This document shows, one piece after another, positions 9,008 to 17,618 of a stretch of 64,000 nucleotides of DNA (position 1 is the stretch's first letter; every line of letters starts with the position of its first letter). The stretch comes from JBHIYN01 sp041984235 (GTDB lineage: Bacteria > Pseudomonadota > Gammaproteobacteria > Ga0077536). The position numbers and the translations under genes are program-made. The stretch spans positions 35,944-99,943 of the forward strand of contig JBHIYN010000019.1 of NCBI GenBank assembly GCA_041984235.1, in the 5' to 3' direction. The notes under the pieces are model-generated. The model was given only the letters and a program-made list of their open reading frames with translations, did not search any database and was not told the DNA's origin.

Positions 9008-9064
9008 GGTCCGCGAGTGTAGCGGCAACGCCCTGCGGGCAAAACCGGGCGCGCGGAGATTCGC

Positions 9065-9772
9065 TTGAACGTACTCATCACCGGACATTCGCGCGGGCTG
9101 GGCGCCGCGCTGGCGCAGGCCTGCCTCGCCGACGGGCACTCGGTCTATGGCCTGGCGCGCGGCGCACTGCCGCAGTCCAGCGCCGCCCTGCACCAGGCGC
9201 ATGCCGACTTCAGCGCGCCCGAGGGCGTGACGGCGGTGCTCGACGGCCTGGTGCCGCCCGCCGAACGCCTCGATCTCGCGATTCTCAACGCCGGGGTGCT
9301 GGGTCCGTTCGATGCCCTCACGCAGATCCCGCTGGACGCACTGCGCGGCGTCATGGACGTCAACCTGTGGGCCAACAAGGTGGTCCTCGACTGGCTCGCG
9401 GCGCGGCGCCCGGCGCCCGGCCAGGTCGTCACCCTGTCCTCGGGTGCCGCGGTGCGCGGCAACTTCGGCTGGGGCGCCTATGCCCTGTCGAAAGCCGCAC
9501 TCAACATGCTCACGCAGCTCTACGCGCACGAAATGCCCGATTCACACCTCGTCGCGCTCGCGCCGGGCCTGGTCGACACCGCGATGCAGGATGCGCTGCG
9601 CGCGCAAAGCGCCGCGAAATTCCCCTCGCTGCAGCGCCTGCACGAGGCGCAGGGTACCCCGGCCATGCCCACCCCCGAAGTCGCCGCGCGGCGCCTGCTC
9701 GACCTGCTGCCGCGCCTGCCCGAGCACCCCAGCGGCAGCTTCGTCGACGTGCGCAGGGCCTACCCGGACTAG
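9065..9772 (+). CDS. short-chain dehydrogenase/reductase
   Basis: A 235-residue SDR with all core motifs. Thr6-Gly7-His-Ser-Arg-Gly11-Leu-Gly13 is the cofactor-binding TGxxxGxG, NAG is at 75-77, Ser125-Ser126 are in the catalytic strand, and Tyr139...Lys143 form the YxxxK pair. Arg10 after the glycine suggests NADP preference. The substrate is unknown. The start is TTG at 9065, divergent from patB with a 57-base spacer that must hold both promoters. Ends just before the convergent hydrolase gene. Confidence 0.85.
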   Translation: MNVLITGHSRGLGAALAQACLADGHSVYGLARGALPQSSAALHQAHADFSAPEGVTAVLDGLVPPAERLDLAILNAGVLGPFDALTQIPLDALRGVMDVNLWANKVVLDWLAARRPAPGQVVTLSSGAAVRGNFGWGAYALSKAALNMLTQLYAHEMPDSHLVALAPGLVDTAMQDALRAQSAAKFPSLQRLHEAQGTPAMPTPEVAARRLLDLLPRLPEHPSGSFVDVRRAYPD

Positions 9773-9779
9773 GCCGCGC

Positions 9780-10631
9780 TCACCGCGCGCACAACGCGCT
9801 CCCGGCCAGCGCCGGCGCCGCGCAGGCGACCTGCGGCCACGCACCGGCCCAGCAACAGCCGTGGTCGAAGTCCTCGATTTCGCGCACCGCGTCCGTTGCT
9901 CCGGCACGCGCAATGAAACGTTCGGCGGTCGCGCGCGGCACGACCCGGTCGTCGGCACCGAACAGGTGCACCTGGGCCAGGTCGCGCAGACCGTGCGCGC
10001 CCGCGGCCGGGTTGAGCGAGCCATCGAGCGCCGCGACCGCGTGGTGCGCGGCCCACGCCTCGGTGTCGAGGTTGCCGGCTACCGTCACTAGCCAGTCGAT
10101 GTCGTCACGGCGCGCGGCGAGCAGCGCCGCGATCGCCGCGCCGCCGGAGAAACCGACCAGTCCGAATCGCGCGCGTGGCGATTGCGCGGCGAGCGCGTCG
10201 AGCAGCGCCGCGTAGGCCTCGACGACGAGCGCCGAGTAACGCCGTGAAGTCCAGAAAGCGGCGTCACAGCGTTCGAGCTCCGCCGCCGTGGCGTACTGGC
10301 AGGGCCGCCCGAGGTAGACCACCGCGGCGGACGGATCGGCCAGCGCGAGCTCCAGCGCGACCGGCCGCCGCGGGGTGGGATCGCGCGACGGCTGCGTGCG
10401 GGTACGCCAGGCGTGACCGTCGCCTTCGATGTAGACGTGCACCCGGGTCGCACCGTCCACGCCGCGCGCGCGCAACCGGACCGGGCCGGCCGCGGTCGCC
10501 GCGACGCTTTCGACGAGACCGGAACGCTCGGCCCGCGCCAGCGCGTCCGGTGCGGTCGCGACCGGCTGCCGGGCGCAGGCCGTGAGGCCGACCAGCAGCA
10601 GCACGGCCGCGCGGCCTGGCACCCGGCGCAT
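9780..10631 (-). CDS. lipoprotein alpha/beta-hydrolase
   Basis: A 283-residue predicted lipoprotein. A short signal peptide ends in the lipobox Leu16-Thr-Ala-Cys19. The body has an alpha/beta-hydrolase layout: VHVYIEGDGHAW near residue 85 (oxyanion region), the nucleophile elbow GFSGGAA, then HLFGADDRVVP (acid) and FDHGCCW (histidine near the C-terminus). All three members of a Ser-Asp-His triad are therefore present. The substrate is unknown. It follows the SAM-hydrolase gene by 17 bases in the same direction and is probably co-transcribed. Confidence 0.72.
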   Translation of the reverse strand: MRRVPGRAAVLLLVGLTACARQPVATAPDALARAERSGLVESVAATAAGPVRLRARGVDGATRVHVYIEGDGHAWRTRTQPSRDPTPRRPVALELALADPSAAVVYLGRPCQYATAAELERCDAAFWTSRRYSALVVEAYAALLDALAAQSPRARFGLVGFSGGAAIAALLAARRDDIDWLVTVAGNLDTEAWAAHHAVAALDGSLNPAAGAHGLRDLAQVHLFGADDRVVPRATAERFIARAGATDAVREIEDFDHGCCWAGAWPQVACAAPALAGSALCAR

Positions 10632-10648
10632 GCCCCGCCCGCCCGCGC

Positions 10649-11461
10649 TCAGGCTGCGACGAACTCGGTGACGCGGATCGGCGCGCCGCGGCGCAGGCCG
10701 AGGTGCTCGGCCGCGTTCTGCTCTGCGCAGGCGATCTCGAGCACGCCGAAGGAGTTGACCAGCGCCACGAACTCGCCTGGCGCCACGTCACCGTAGGTGC
10801 GCTGCACCCGGATCTCGTGGCCGCCGGCGTGGACCACCGGCGCGCGGAAAGCCGACAGATCTTCACGCGCGATGTTGCTGATCAGATTGCCGAAGTGATC
10901 GGTGGTGATGACCACGCCGACGAGCTGTGCGCCGCGGGTCTCGGGAGGCTCGATGATCGACGGCACCCAGTCATCCGCCGGTGCACCGCATGCCTCGGGC
11001 GTCAGCTCGCCGCAGGCGAGTGCCGCGGCGAGCGGTGCGAACACGTCGCGCCCGTGGAAGGTGGCGCTGGTATCGGCCAGCCGGTACTGGTCGATCAGCG
11101 CGTCCGGCAGGTGCCGCACGACCGCGCCGCCGCGCTCGATGAGCTCGGCCAGCAGGCCGTTGTCCGGGGCGAGGAAGGCATGTCCGTCGGCGACCGCAAG
11201 CAGCACGCTGCGATCGGTGCCGACCCCGGGGTCGACCACTGCCAGGTGCACCGAGCCGGCCGGGAAATAGTGATACGATCGCGCAATCCAGAAGCCGGCT
11301 TCGGCCGGCCAGTGCACGTAGGCCTCGTGCGTCAGGTCGACGATGCGTGCCGCACCGAAGCGACTCAGTATGACCCCCTTCATGGTGCCGACGAATGGTC
11401 CCCGATGGCCAAAGTCGGTGGTTACGGTAATGACTCCGCTGGCTGTGAAACGATCGCTCAT
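10649..11461 (-). CDS. SAM hydrolase (DUF62 / SAM hydroxide adenosyltransferase family)
   Basis: A 270-residue member of the family that includes SAM-dependent chlorinases and fluorinases. The motifs TVTTDFGHRGPFVG, DLTHEAYVHWPAEAGFW, LAVVDPGVGT, LAPDNGLL and TFHGRDVFAPLA follow in the expected order. The Asp-Arg-His set of the water-activating (adenosine-forming) branch is visible, and I do not see the longer halogenase-specific insertion. The likely reaction is hydrolysis of S-adenosylmethionine to adenosine and methionine. First gene of a two-gene unit with the lipoprotein hydrolase. Confidence 0.85.
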   Translation of the reverse strand: MSDRFTASGVITVTTDFGHRGPFVGTMKGVILSRFGAARIVDLTHEAYVHWPAEAGFWIARSYHYFPAGSVHLAVVDPGVGTDRSVLLAVADGHAFLAPDNGLLAELIERGGAVVRHLPDALIDQYRLADTSATFHGRDVFAPLAAALACGELTPEACGAPADDWVPSIIEPPETRGAQLVGVVITTDHFGNLISNIAREDLSAFRAPVVHAGGHEIRVQRTYGDVAPGEFVALVNSFGVLEIACAEQNAAEHLGLRRGAPIRVTEFVAA

Positions 11462-11560
11462 GGCTCCCCCAGGCTGTGCCGGCGGCGACGACCCCCGCCC
11501 GGCGCGTCCGATGATCGACTGTCACCCGCGTGCGCGCAAGCGCCGCGGTCACCGCACCGG

Positions 11561-12310
11561 ATGAGCGCCGCCGCTCGCGACGCGTGGGAAACCATTGCCT
11601 GCCCGGTATGCACGGCTGACGCCTTCACCCACCTGTTCGACAAGGCCGGCGAGCCCTTCGTGCGCTGCGACGGCTGCGGGCTGGTACTGATCAATCCGCG
11701 GCCGCCGTTTGCCGATATTCGCGCCGGCTACGATGCCGCCTACAGCGCCGGCTACACGCGCAAGGCAGACAAGAAGCTCAGGCGTGCGCGGCGCCGCGTG
11801 CGCCGCCTCGCGCGCCGCTACGGTCTCGCCGGCGGCCGCTGGCTGGATGTCGGCTGTTCGGCCGGCTTCGTGGTGCGCGCCGCCGCCGATGCCGGCTTCG
11901 AGGCGCACGGCGTCGATCTCGAGGCGGCCGGCATCGCTTACGGGCGCGAACAGCTCGGCCTCGACAAGCTGCGCCTCGGCCTGCTGCACGAGCAGGCCTA
12001 CGCGGACGACGCCTTCGACGCCATTTCGGCCTATGACGTCATCGAGCACGTCCCCGACCTCGACGCTTTCGTCGCCGAGCTCGCCCGCATTCTCGCGCCG
12101 CATGGCGTGCTCGACATCGGTACCCCGGATCTCGGTCACTGGCGCGTGCCGGGGCAGCTCAAGCAGTGGAACGAGATCAAGCCCTCCGAACACCTCTACT
12201 ACTTCGACCGCACGACGCTCTCACGCCTGCTCGCACGCCATGGCCTGCGCGTCGATCACGTGCGTTTCGCGCTCAAGCCCGGACTCAAGCTGGTCGCGCG
12301 TCACGCCTGA
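11561..12310 (+). CDS. class I SAM-dependent methyltransferase with N-terminal zinc ribbon
   Basis: A 249-residue protein. An N-terminal CPVC...CDGCGLV pair of CxxC motifs forms a zinc ribbon, followed by INPRP, as in many methyltransferases acting on sugars or lipopolysaccharide precursors. The Rossmann core then shows WLDVGCSAGFVV (motif I), GVDLEAAGIAYG (acidic loop), DAISAYDVIEHV and GVLDIGTPD. The ATG at 11561 is chosen because the zinc ribbon starts 14 residues later; the frame upstream to 10703 is antisense to the SAM-hydrolase gene. The last 10 bases overlap the convergent TetR gene. Confidence 0.82.
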   Translation: MSAAARDAWETIACPVCTADAFTHLFDKAGEPFVRCDGCGLVLINPRPPFADIRAGYDAAYSAGYTRKADKKLRRARRRVRRLARRYGLAGGRWLDVGCSAGFVVRAAADAGFEAHGVDLEAAGIAYGREQLGLDKLRLGLLHEQAYADDAFDAISAYDVIEHVPDLDAFVAELARILAPHGVLDIGTPDLGHWRVPGQLKQWNEIKPSEHLYYFDRTTLSRLLARHGLRVDHVRFALKPGLKLVARHA

Positions 12311-12954
12311 ACGCGGCCCGCGCACAGGGCGCGGAAGCCGGCCGCGAGGAAGGGCACCATGCGCGCATGAATCGCGGCAAGGTCCGATGCCTGGCAGGCG
12401 CCGCCGGAGAGCACGTCGATGCGCCCGGTCTCGGCGAAGGTGATGGTCATGGCACCGAGCAGGAAGTGGAAGGCCCAGTAGATCTCGGGCGCGGGCGCAT
12501 CGGGAAAGGCGCGTCGGGCACGCGTCATGAAGGCGCGCGCCACCGGGTCGAACGCGCTGGTCATGACCTCCCGCGTCCAGCGGGGTGAGTTCGCGGTATA
12601 GGCGATGATACGGGCATAAGCCTTCCAGCCGGGACCGCCGTTCAGGCTGCGCTCCAGGAAGGGCCCGGTGAAGGCCTCGATGAGATCCTCGATCGGTGCG
12701 TCCGCCGGCAACGCCTCCAGCGCAGCCATGCGCGCGGCGTTGAGCGGCTCGGCGCGACGCCGCACCACGCTGCGGAAGAGCTCGACCTTGGTACCGAAAT
12801 GGTAATTGGCGAGTGCCAGCTCGACCCCGGCCGCGCGCGTAATCATGCGGATCGACACGCCGTCGTAGCCGGACTCGGCGAAGAGCTGTTCCGCGGCGTC
12901 TAGAATGCGCTCGGGCGTGCCCGATGCGGACGCCGCGCGGGTGCGGCTGGCCAT
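12301..12954 (-). CDS. TetR family regulator of the hyuA-like operon
   Basis: A 217-residue TetR-type repressor. The N-terminal helix-turn-helix reads ERILDAAEQLFAESGYDGVSIRMITRAAGVELALANYHFGTKVELF, the standard TetR pattern ending in the YxHFxxK recognition region. The ligand domain is of the large-pocket type with an aromatic-rich middle (GWKAYARIIAYTA). It is divergent from the carboxylase/hydantoinase genes at 13058, with a palindrome between them, so self-repression and control of those genes are inferred. The inducer is unknown. Confidence 0.85.
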   Translation of the reverse strand: MASRTRAASASGTPERILDAAEQLFAESGYDGVSIRMITRAAGVELALANYHFGTKVELFRSVVRRRAEPLNAARMAALEALPADAPIEDLIEAFTGPFLERSLNGGPGWKAYARIIAYTANSPRWTREVMTSAFDPVARAFMTRARRAFPDAPAPEIYWAFHFLLGAMTITFAETGRIDVLSGGACQASDLAAIHARMVPFLAAGFRALCAGRVQA

Positions 12955-12984
12955 GCTTGCCGGCGCTCCTGGGATGAGCTAGAT

Positions 12985-13000
12985 TTGAACGCTCGTTCAA
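12985..13000. promoter_or_regulatory. candidate TetR operator
   Basis: TTGAACGCTCGTTCAA is an inverted repeat with perfect 7-bp arms around a 2-bp centre. It lies 31 bases upstream of the TetR start (12954) and 58 bases upstream of the hyuA-like start (13058). Position and form fit the operator of the adjacent repressor; binding is inferred. Confidence 0.6.
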
Positions 13001-13057
13001 TTATAGCCGCGGGCACGCACCGCGGACAGCCGCAAGGCGAACCAGGGGAGAACACAC

Positions 13058-15163
13058 TTGAGCACCTACCTGTGCGGCCTCGACATCGGCGGCACCTTCA
13101 CCGACTGCGTGCTGATCGACGAGCAGGGGCGACTGACCATCGCCAAGGCGCCCTCCACGCCGGGCAATTTCGCCGCCGGCGTGATCGAGGCCATCGAGCG
13201 CGCCGCGGCCAGGGTCGGGCTCGACCTGCCGCAACTGCTCGACAGCATCGCCGTGCTCGCGCACGGCACCACCGTCGGCACCAACACCATCATCCAGCGC
13301 CGCGGCGCCAGCGTCGGCCTGATCACGACCCGCGGCCACAACGACGTCATCCACATCATGCGCGGCTCGCGCGGCCTGTCGGGACAGGACATCAAGCTCA
13401 TCGTGCACATCCCGGAGAGCAGCAAGCCCGAGCCCCTGATCCCCAAGCGCATGATCCGCGGCGTCTCCGAGCGCGTCGACTGCTTCGGCGAGGTCGTCGT
13501 CGAGCTCAACGAAGACGAGGTGCGCAAGGCCGTCGAGTCGCTGGTCGACGCCGGCTGCGAGGCGCTCGCCATCTGCTGCCTGTGGTCGTTCCTGCGGCCC
13601 GAGCACGAGCAGCGCATCAAGGCCATCGCGAGCGAGATGGCACCCGATCTCTACGTCACCTGCTCGACCGAGCTGGCGCCCAAGTGGGGCGAGTACGAGC
13701 GCACCACGGCGGTCGCGCTGAACGCCTACATCGGCCCCATCACGGTCGGCTACGTGACCCGCCTCGATCAGCAGCTCAAAGAGCTCGGCTACAAGCCGCC
13801 GTTGCAGATCACGCAATGCGCCGGCGGCACCATCACCGTACCCAAGGCGCAGGCCGCCCCGCTGCTGACCCTCGACTCGGGCCCGGTCTCCGGCGTTACC
13901 GGATCGGTCTACCTCGGCGGCATCATGGGCTACCCGAACATCATCACCACCGATCTCGGCGGCACCTCGTTCGACGTCGGCGTGATCCACGAAGGCGAGC
14001 CGGTGGTCTCCTACAAGAGCCTCGTCCACCAGTACGAGTACTTCCTGCCCAAGGTCGACGTGCAGACGCTGGGCACCGGCGGCGGCAGCAAGGTCTGGAT
14101 CGACGCCGCGACGAAAACCCTGCGCGTCGGCCCCGACAGCGCCGGCGCCGACCCGGGGCCGGTCTGCTACGGGCGCGGCGGCACGGTGCCGACCACCACC
14201 GACGCCGACCTCGTGCTCGGCTACCTCGACCCCGAGAACTTCGCCGGCGGCAGCATGCAGCTCGACCGCGCCGCCGCGGCGGCCGCGCTGCAGGGCCTGG
14301 CCGACGAGCTCGGCATGGATCTCTACGAGCTCGCCAGCGGGGTGGCGACCATCGCCGAGTTCCAGATGGCCGATCTCATTCGCAAGGTGACGGTGCAGAA
14401 GGGTCTGGATCCGCGCGAGTTCGTGGTCTTCGCCTTCGGCGGCGCCGGGCCGGTGCACATGGGCGTGGCCGCGCGCGAGCTCGGGGTGAGCAAGGTGGTG
14501 GTGCCGCAGGGTGACACGGCGGCGGTGTGGTGTGCCTTCGGCGCGGCCTCGGCCGACATCCTGCACGTCGACGAGCAGGTCAGCATCATGGCCTCGCCGT
14601 TCGACCTCGATACCGTCAACGGCATCCTCGCCGGCCTCGGCGCGCAGGGCCGCGACCACCTGCTCGACGATGGCGTGGACGCCTCGCGCCACCGTTTCCA
14701 GTACTCCATCGACATGCGCCATCGCGGGCAGATCAACGAGGTCGAGGTGTTCCTCGACGACGGCGTGCTCGACGCCGCCGCGCTCGAGCAACTGCGCGAA
14801 CGTTTCGTCGAGCGCTACGAGACCCTCTACGGCCACGGCGCCGCGCTGCGCGGCGCGCGCCTGGAAATGGTCACCTTCCGCTGCCGTTCGCGCGCCACGT
14901 CGATGAAGCCGAAGCTGGTCGCGGCCGAGCACCTGAGCGACGTCGTCGCCGACGATGCGCGGAGCGGCACCCGCGAGATCTGGTGGGCCGAGCAGCGCAG
15001 ACTGGAACCGACGCCGATCTATGATGGCTACAAGCTCGTTCCCGGTAACGCCATCGACGGGCCGTGCGTGGTCGAGACCACCACGACCTCGATGGTGGTG
15101 CACCCCGGCCAGCGCATCAGCGTCGACGCGCTCGGCAACTTCGTCATCGACCCCAACGCCTGA
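13058..15163 (+). CDS. hydantoinase A/acetone carboxylase beta-type ATPase subunit
   Basis: A 701-residue HyuA/OxoA-type subunit of the ASKHA ATPase fold. It starts with GLDIGGTFTDCVLIDEQG (ATP phosphate loop), then HGTTVGTNTII, the middle motifs CAGGTITVPKA, DSGPVSGVTGS, TTDLGGTSFDVG, GTGGGSKVWID and SAGADPGPVCYGRGG, and FGGAGPVHMG toward the C-terminus. The family phosphorylates a substrate carbonyl or amide for ring opening (N-methylhydantoinase, oxoprolinase) or carboxylation (acetone and acetophenone carboxylases). TTG at 13058 follows an aggggag ribosome site. Only 11 bases separate it from its partner gene. That partner carries an acetone-carboxylase gamma-like tail, which favours a carboxylase-type role over a hydantoinase. 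Confidence 0.82.
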   Translation: MSTYLCGLDIGGTFTDCVLIDEQGRLTIAKAPSTPGNFAAGVIEAIERAAARVGLDLPQLLDSIAVLAHGTTVGTNTIIQRRGASVGLITTRGHNDVIHIMRGSRGLSGQDIKLIVHIPESSKPEPLIPKRMIRGVSERVDCFGEVVVELNEDEVRKAVESLVDAGCEALAICCLWSFLRPEHEQRIKAIASEMAPDLYVTCSTELAPKWGEYERTTAVALNAYIGPITVGYVTRLDQQLKELGYKPPLQITQCAGGTITVPKAQAAPLLTLDSGPVSGVTGSVYLGGIMGYPNIITTDLGGTSFDVGVIHEGEPVVSYKSLVHQYEYFLPKVDVQTLGTGGGSKVWIDAATKTLRVGPDSAGADPGPVCYGRGGTVPTTTDADLVLGYLDPENFAGGSMQLDRAAAAAALQGLADELGMDLYELASGVATIAEFQMADLIRKVTVQKGLDPREFVVFAFGGAGPVHMGVAARELGVSKVVVPQGDTAAVWCAFGAASADILHVDEQVSIMASPFDLDTVNGILAGLGAQGRDHLLDDGVDASRHRFQYSIDMRHRGQINEVEVFLDDGVLDAAALEQLRERFVERYETLYGHGAALRGARLEMVTFRCRSRATSMKPKLVAAEHLSDVVADDARSGTREIWWAEQRRLEPTPIYDGYKLVPGNAIDGPCVVETTTTSMVVHPGQRISVDALGNFVIDPNA

Positions 15164-15174
15164 GGACCGCCGCC

Positions 15175-17448
15175 ATGCCCCGCATCAGCGAAATGCCCGA
15201 GGTCGACTTCAACGGCGTCGACCACCCCTACGTGCCGCCGAAGACGCTGCGCCTGTCCGACAAGCTCAGGCTGCACCGTGACTTCGACGAGAACGTCGAC
15301 CCGGTCACTTACGAAGTGATCCGCCACAACCTGTGGCAGATCAACGAGGAGCATGGCGCCACCATCCAGCGCCTGTCGGGCTCACCGGTGGCGATGTACG
15401 CGCTGGATCTCAATCCCTCGATCCTGACCGAGGACGCCGAGTTCGTCTATTTCGGGCCCTACATGCAGTACATGTCCGGCGTCACCGACACCCAGGTCAA
15501 GTGGACCATGGAATACCGCGGCGACAATCCCGGCATCGGCGAGGGCGACATGTTCATCGCCAACGATCCCTGGGTCGGCGCCGCGCACCAGCAGGACGTG
15601 ATGCTGCTGTGCCCGGTGTTCTGGGAAGGCGAGCTGTTCTGCTGGGTGACCAACTGCCTGCACCAGTACGACATCGGCGGCATCACCCCGGGCAGCTTCT
15701 GCCCGTCGGCGGAGTCGGTCTACGAGGAAGGCATCATGCTGCCGCCGACCCGCATCATCGAGAACTACGAGATCCGCAAGGACATCGAGGCGGTCTACCT
15801 GCGCGCCTCGCGCAAGCCACAGCTGGTGGCGCTGGACTTCCGCGCCCAGATCGCCGGCAACAGCACCGCGCGCGATCGCGTGGTAGCGCTGATCAAGCGC
15901 TACGGCGCGCGCACCGTGAAGGGCGTGATGAAGCGCGTCATCGACAACTCCGAAAAGGCGTATCTCGAGAAGATGGCGCGCCTGCCGGACGGCGAATGGT
16001 CCGACCGCACCTACATCGAGGCCTGCCGCCCGGGCGACCGCCGCACCCACCGCGTGGTGCTGGGCCTGCGCAAGGAGGGCACGAAGCTCATCTTCACCAA
16101 CGACGGCTCGGCGCCGCAGGAAGGCGCCATGAACGCGACCTATTCCGGCTGGCGCGGCTCGATCATGGTCGCGGTCAACGAGCTGCTGTGCTGGGACCAG
16201 TACTTCGCCTGCGGCGGCGCGCTGCGCCACATCGAGTTCGATCCCACCCCGGGCACGCTGAACTGCGCGGACTTTCCGGCCTCGGTGTCTACCGCGCCCA
16301 TCCAGTCGATGGAGATCTCGCTCTACCCGGCCTACAACGTCATCTCCAAGATGATTTATCCCGACGCCGAGATGCGCAAGGACATCATGTGCATCGGCGG
16401 CACCAGCCAGTGGCCGGCGACGCTGTTCCGCGGCGTCGACCAGTGGGGCGAGAAGTACGGCTACCTGCTGGTCGATCCGATCGGCGGCGCGATCGGTGCG
16501 TTCTCCATGGCTGACGGCATCAACACCGGCGGCCAGGCGCGCACCCCGATCTGCCAGCTGCCCAACATCGAACACACCGAGCAGAGCTTCCCGGTGCTGT
16601 TCATGTACCGCAAGGAGCTGCCCGATTCGGGCGGTGCGGGCCAGTACCGCGGCGGGCTCTCGGCGGAATCCTGCTTCATCCCGCACAACACCGATTTCAT
16701 CACCCAGGACACGCTGTCGTCCGGCAATGCCCTGCCGACCTCGCCCGGCATGATGGGCGGCTACCCCTCGACCACCAACGCCTACACCTTCATCCGCAAC
16801 AGCGACGTGCATGCGCGCCTGCGCGCGCAGAAGATCCCGGGTGACGCGCGCGAGGTCGAGGGCGACGAGGTGGTGCTGCAGCTGCGCGAGGAGAACTTCC
16901 AGCAGCACGCGGACGACGTCTACGCCGTGCGCTGGACCGGCGGCGGCGGCTTCGGCGATCCCTTCGAGCGCGCGCCGGCCGACATCGAGCAGGATCTCGA
17001 GGACTACGCCATCACCCCCGCGGCCGCGCGCAGCATCTACGGTGCGGTGCTCGACGACGAGGGCCGGGTCGACGTCGAGGCGACGCTGGCCGAGCGCGAG
17101 CGCGTGCGCCGCGCGCGCGTCAACGGCGGCGCACCGGCCGCCCGCGACGGTGCCCTGGTCTACCACGCCGCGGCCAATCTCGACGTGCGCGAGGACGGCG
17201 CCGGCCGTTACTGGGCCTGCGGCAAGTGCGCCGCGGATCTCGGCGAGATCGAACAGAACTACAAGGACCAGTGCATCCGCGAGAACGGCCCGTTCTCCGA
17301 CGGCAACCCGCTGATCGGCGATCCGGCCCTGTTCGTCGACGATGCGGTCGAGTTCCGCCGTTTCTACTGCCGCGGCTGCGGCGCCCTGGTCGACAACGAG
17401 GTCGCGGTCTGCGCCGACCCGGTGCTGGCGGACATCCGCCCGGCCTGA
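15175..17448 (+). CDS. hydantoinase B/acetone carboxylase alpha-type subunit fused to a gamma-like zinc domain
   Basis: A 757-residue protein. Residues about 40-600 are a HyuB/AcxA-type catalytic subunit: DPVTYEVIRHNLWQINEEHGATIQRLSGSP, FIANDPWVGAAHQQDV, TNDGSAPQEGAMNATYSGW, SGGAGQYRGG and WTGGGGFGDPFER. The last 80 residues form a separate module with Cys682/Cys685 (ACGKC) and Cys732/Cys735 (FYCRGCG). Its spacing and flanking residues (FRRFYCRGCGALVDNEVA) resemble the acetone carboxylase gamma subunit, normally a separate small protein. The product with the upstream gene would therefore be a two-gene alpha-gamma/beta complex. Substrate unknown; carboxylation of a ketone-like compound is an inference. 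The ATG at 15175 gives a family-like start 11 bases after the upstream stop. Confidence 0.82.
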   Translation: MPRISEMPEVDFNGVDHPYVPPKTLRLSDKLRLHRDFDENVDPVTYEVIRHNLWQINEEHGATIQRLSGSPVAMYALDLNPSILTEDAEFVYFGPYMQYMSGVTDTQVKWTMEYRGDNPGIGEGDMFIANDPWVGAAHQQDVMLLCPVFWEGELFCWVTNCLHQYDIGGITPGSFCPSAESVYEEGIMLPPTRIIENYEIRKDIEAVYLRASRKPQLVALDFRAQIAGNSTARDRVVALIKRYGARTVKGVMKRVIDNSEKAYLEKMARLPDGEWSDRTYIEACRPGDRRTHRVVLGLRKEGTKLIFTNDGSAPQEGAMNATYSGWRGSIMVAVNELLCWDQYFACGGALRHIEFDPTPGTLNCADFPASVSTAPIQSMEISLYPAYNVISKMIYPDAEMRKDIMCIGGTSQWPATLFRGVDQWGEKYGYLLVDPIGGAIGAFSMADGINTGGQARTPICQLPNIEHTEQSFPVLFMYRKELPDSGGAGQYRGGLSAESCFIPHNTDFITQDTLSSGNALPTSPGMMGGYPSTTNAYTFIRNSDVHARLRAQKIPGDAREVEGDEVVLQLREENFQQHADDVYAVRWTGGGGFGDPFERAPADIEQDLEDYAITPAAARSIYGAVLDDEGRVDVEATLAERERVRRARVNGGAPAARDGALVYHAAANLDVREDGAGRYWACGKCAADLGEIEQNYKDQCIRENGPFSDGNPLIGDPALFVDDAVEFRRFYCRGCGALVDNEVAVCADPVLADIRPA

Positions 17449-17457
17449 CCGCGGTGC

Positions 17458-17487
17458 CCCGGCGCCCGCGTGCACGCGGGCGCCGGG
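17458..17487. terminator. 30-bp perfect palindrome after the carboxylase-like genes
   Basis: Two 15-base arms starting CCCGGCGCCCGCGTG form a perfect, very GC-rich palindrome 10 bases after the stop at 17448. There is no T-run after it, so it may be a transcript-end stabiliser or factor-assisted terminator rather than a simple intrinsic one. Confidence 0.45.
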
Positions 17488-17618
17488 CCGTCCCTGGTGC
17501 GACGCAGCAGGCGCGCCCGGACAGGGCCGGGCAGCAGCGCTACGGCTCAAGATCCGGCCGTTCGTGACGCTATCCCGGGGTACGCTCCAGCCCCTGCCAG
17601 CCCGGGCAGGCAACCGCC

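Noticed and set aside
7139..9022. 627-codon forward frame across the MFS gene and antisense to patB
   Set aside because: It spans two well-supported genes in other frames and has no recognisable domain or ribosome site.
13001..15103. 700-codon open frame antisense to the hyuA-like gene
   Set aside because: It mirrors the real gene, has shadow composition (Asp, His, Arg, Ala, Gly in blocks) and no family motif. Long antisense frames are expected at this GC content.
15382..17613. 743-codon frame antisense to the fused carboxylase subunit
   Set aside because: Same reason: shadow composition opposite a gene with clear family motifs.
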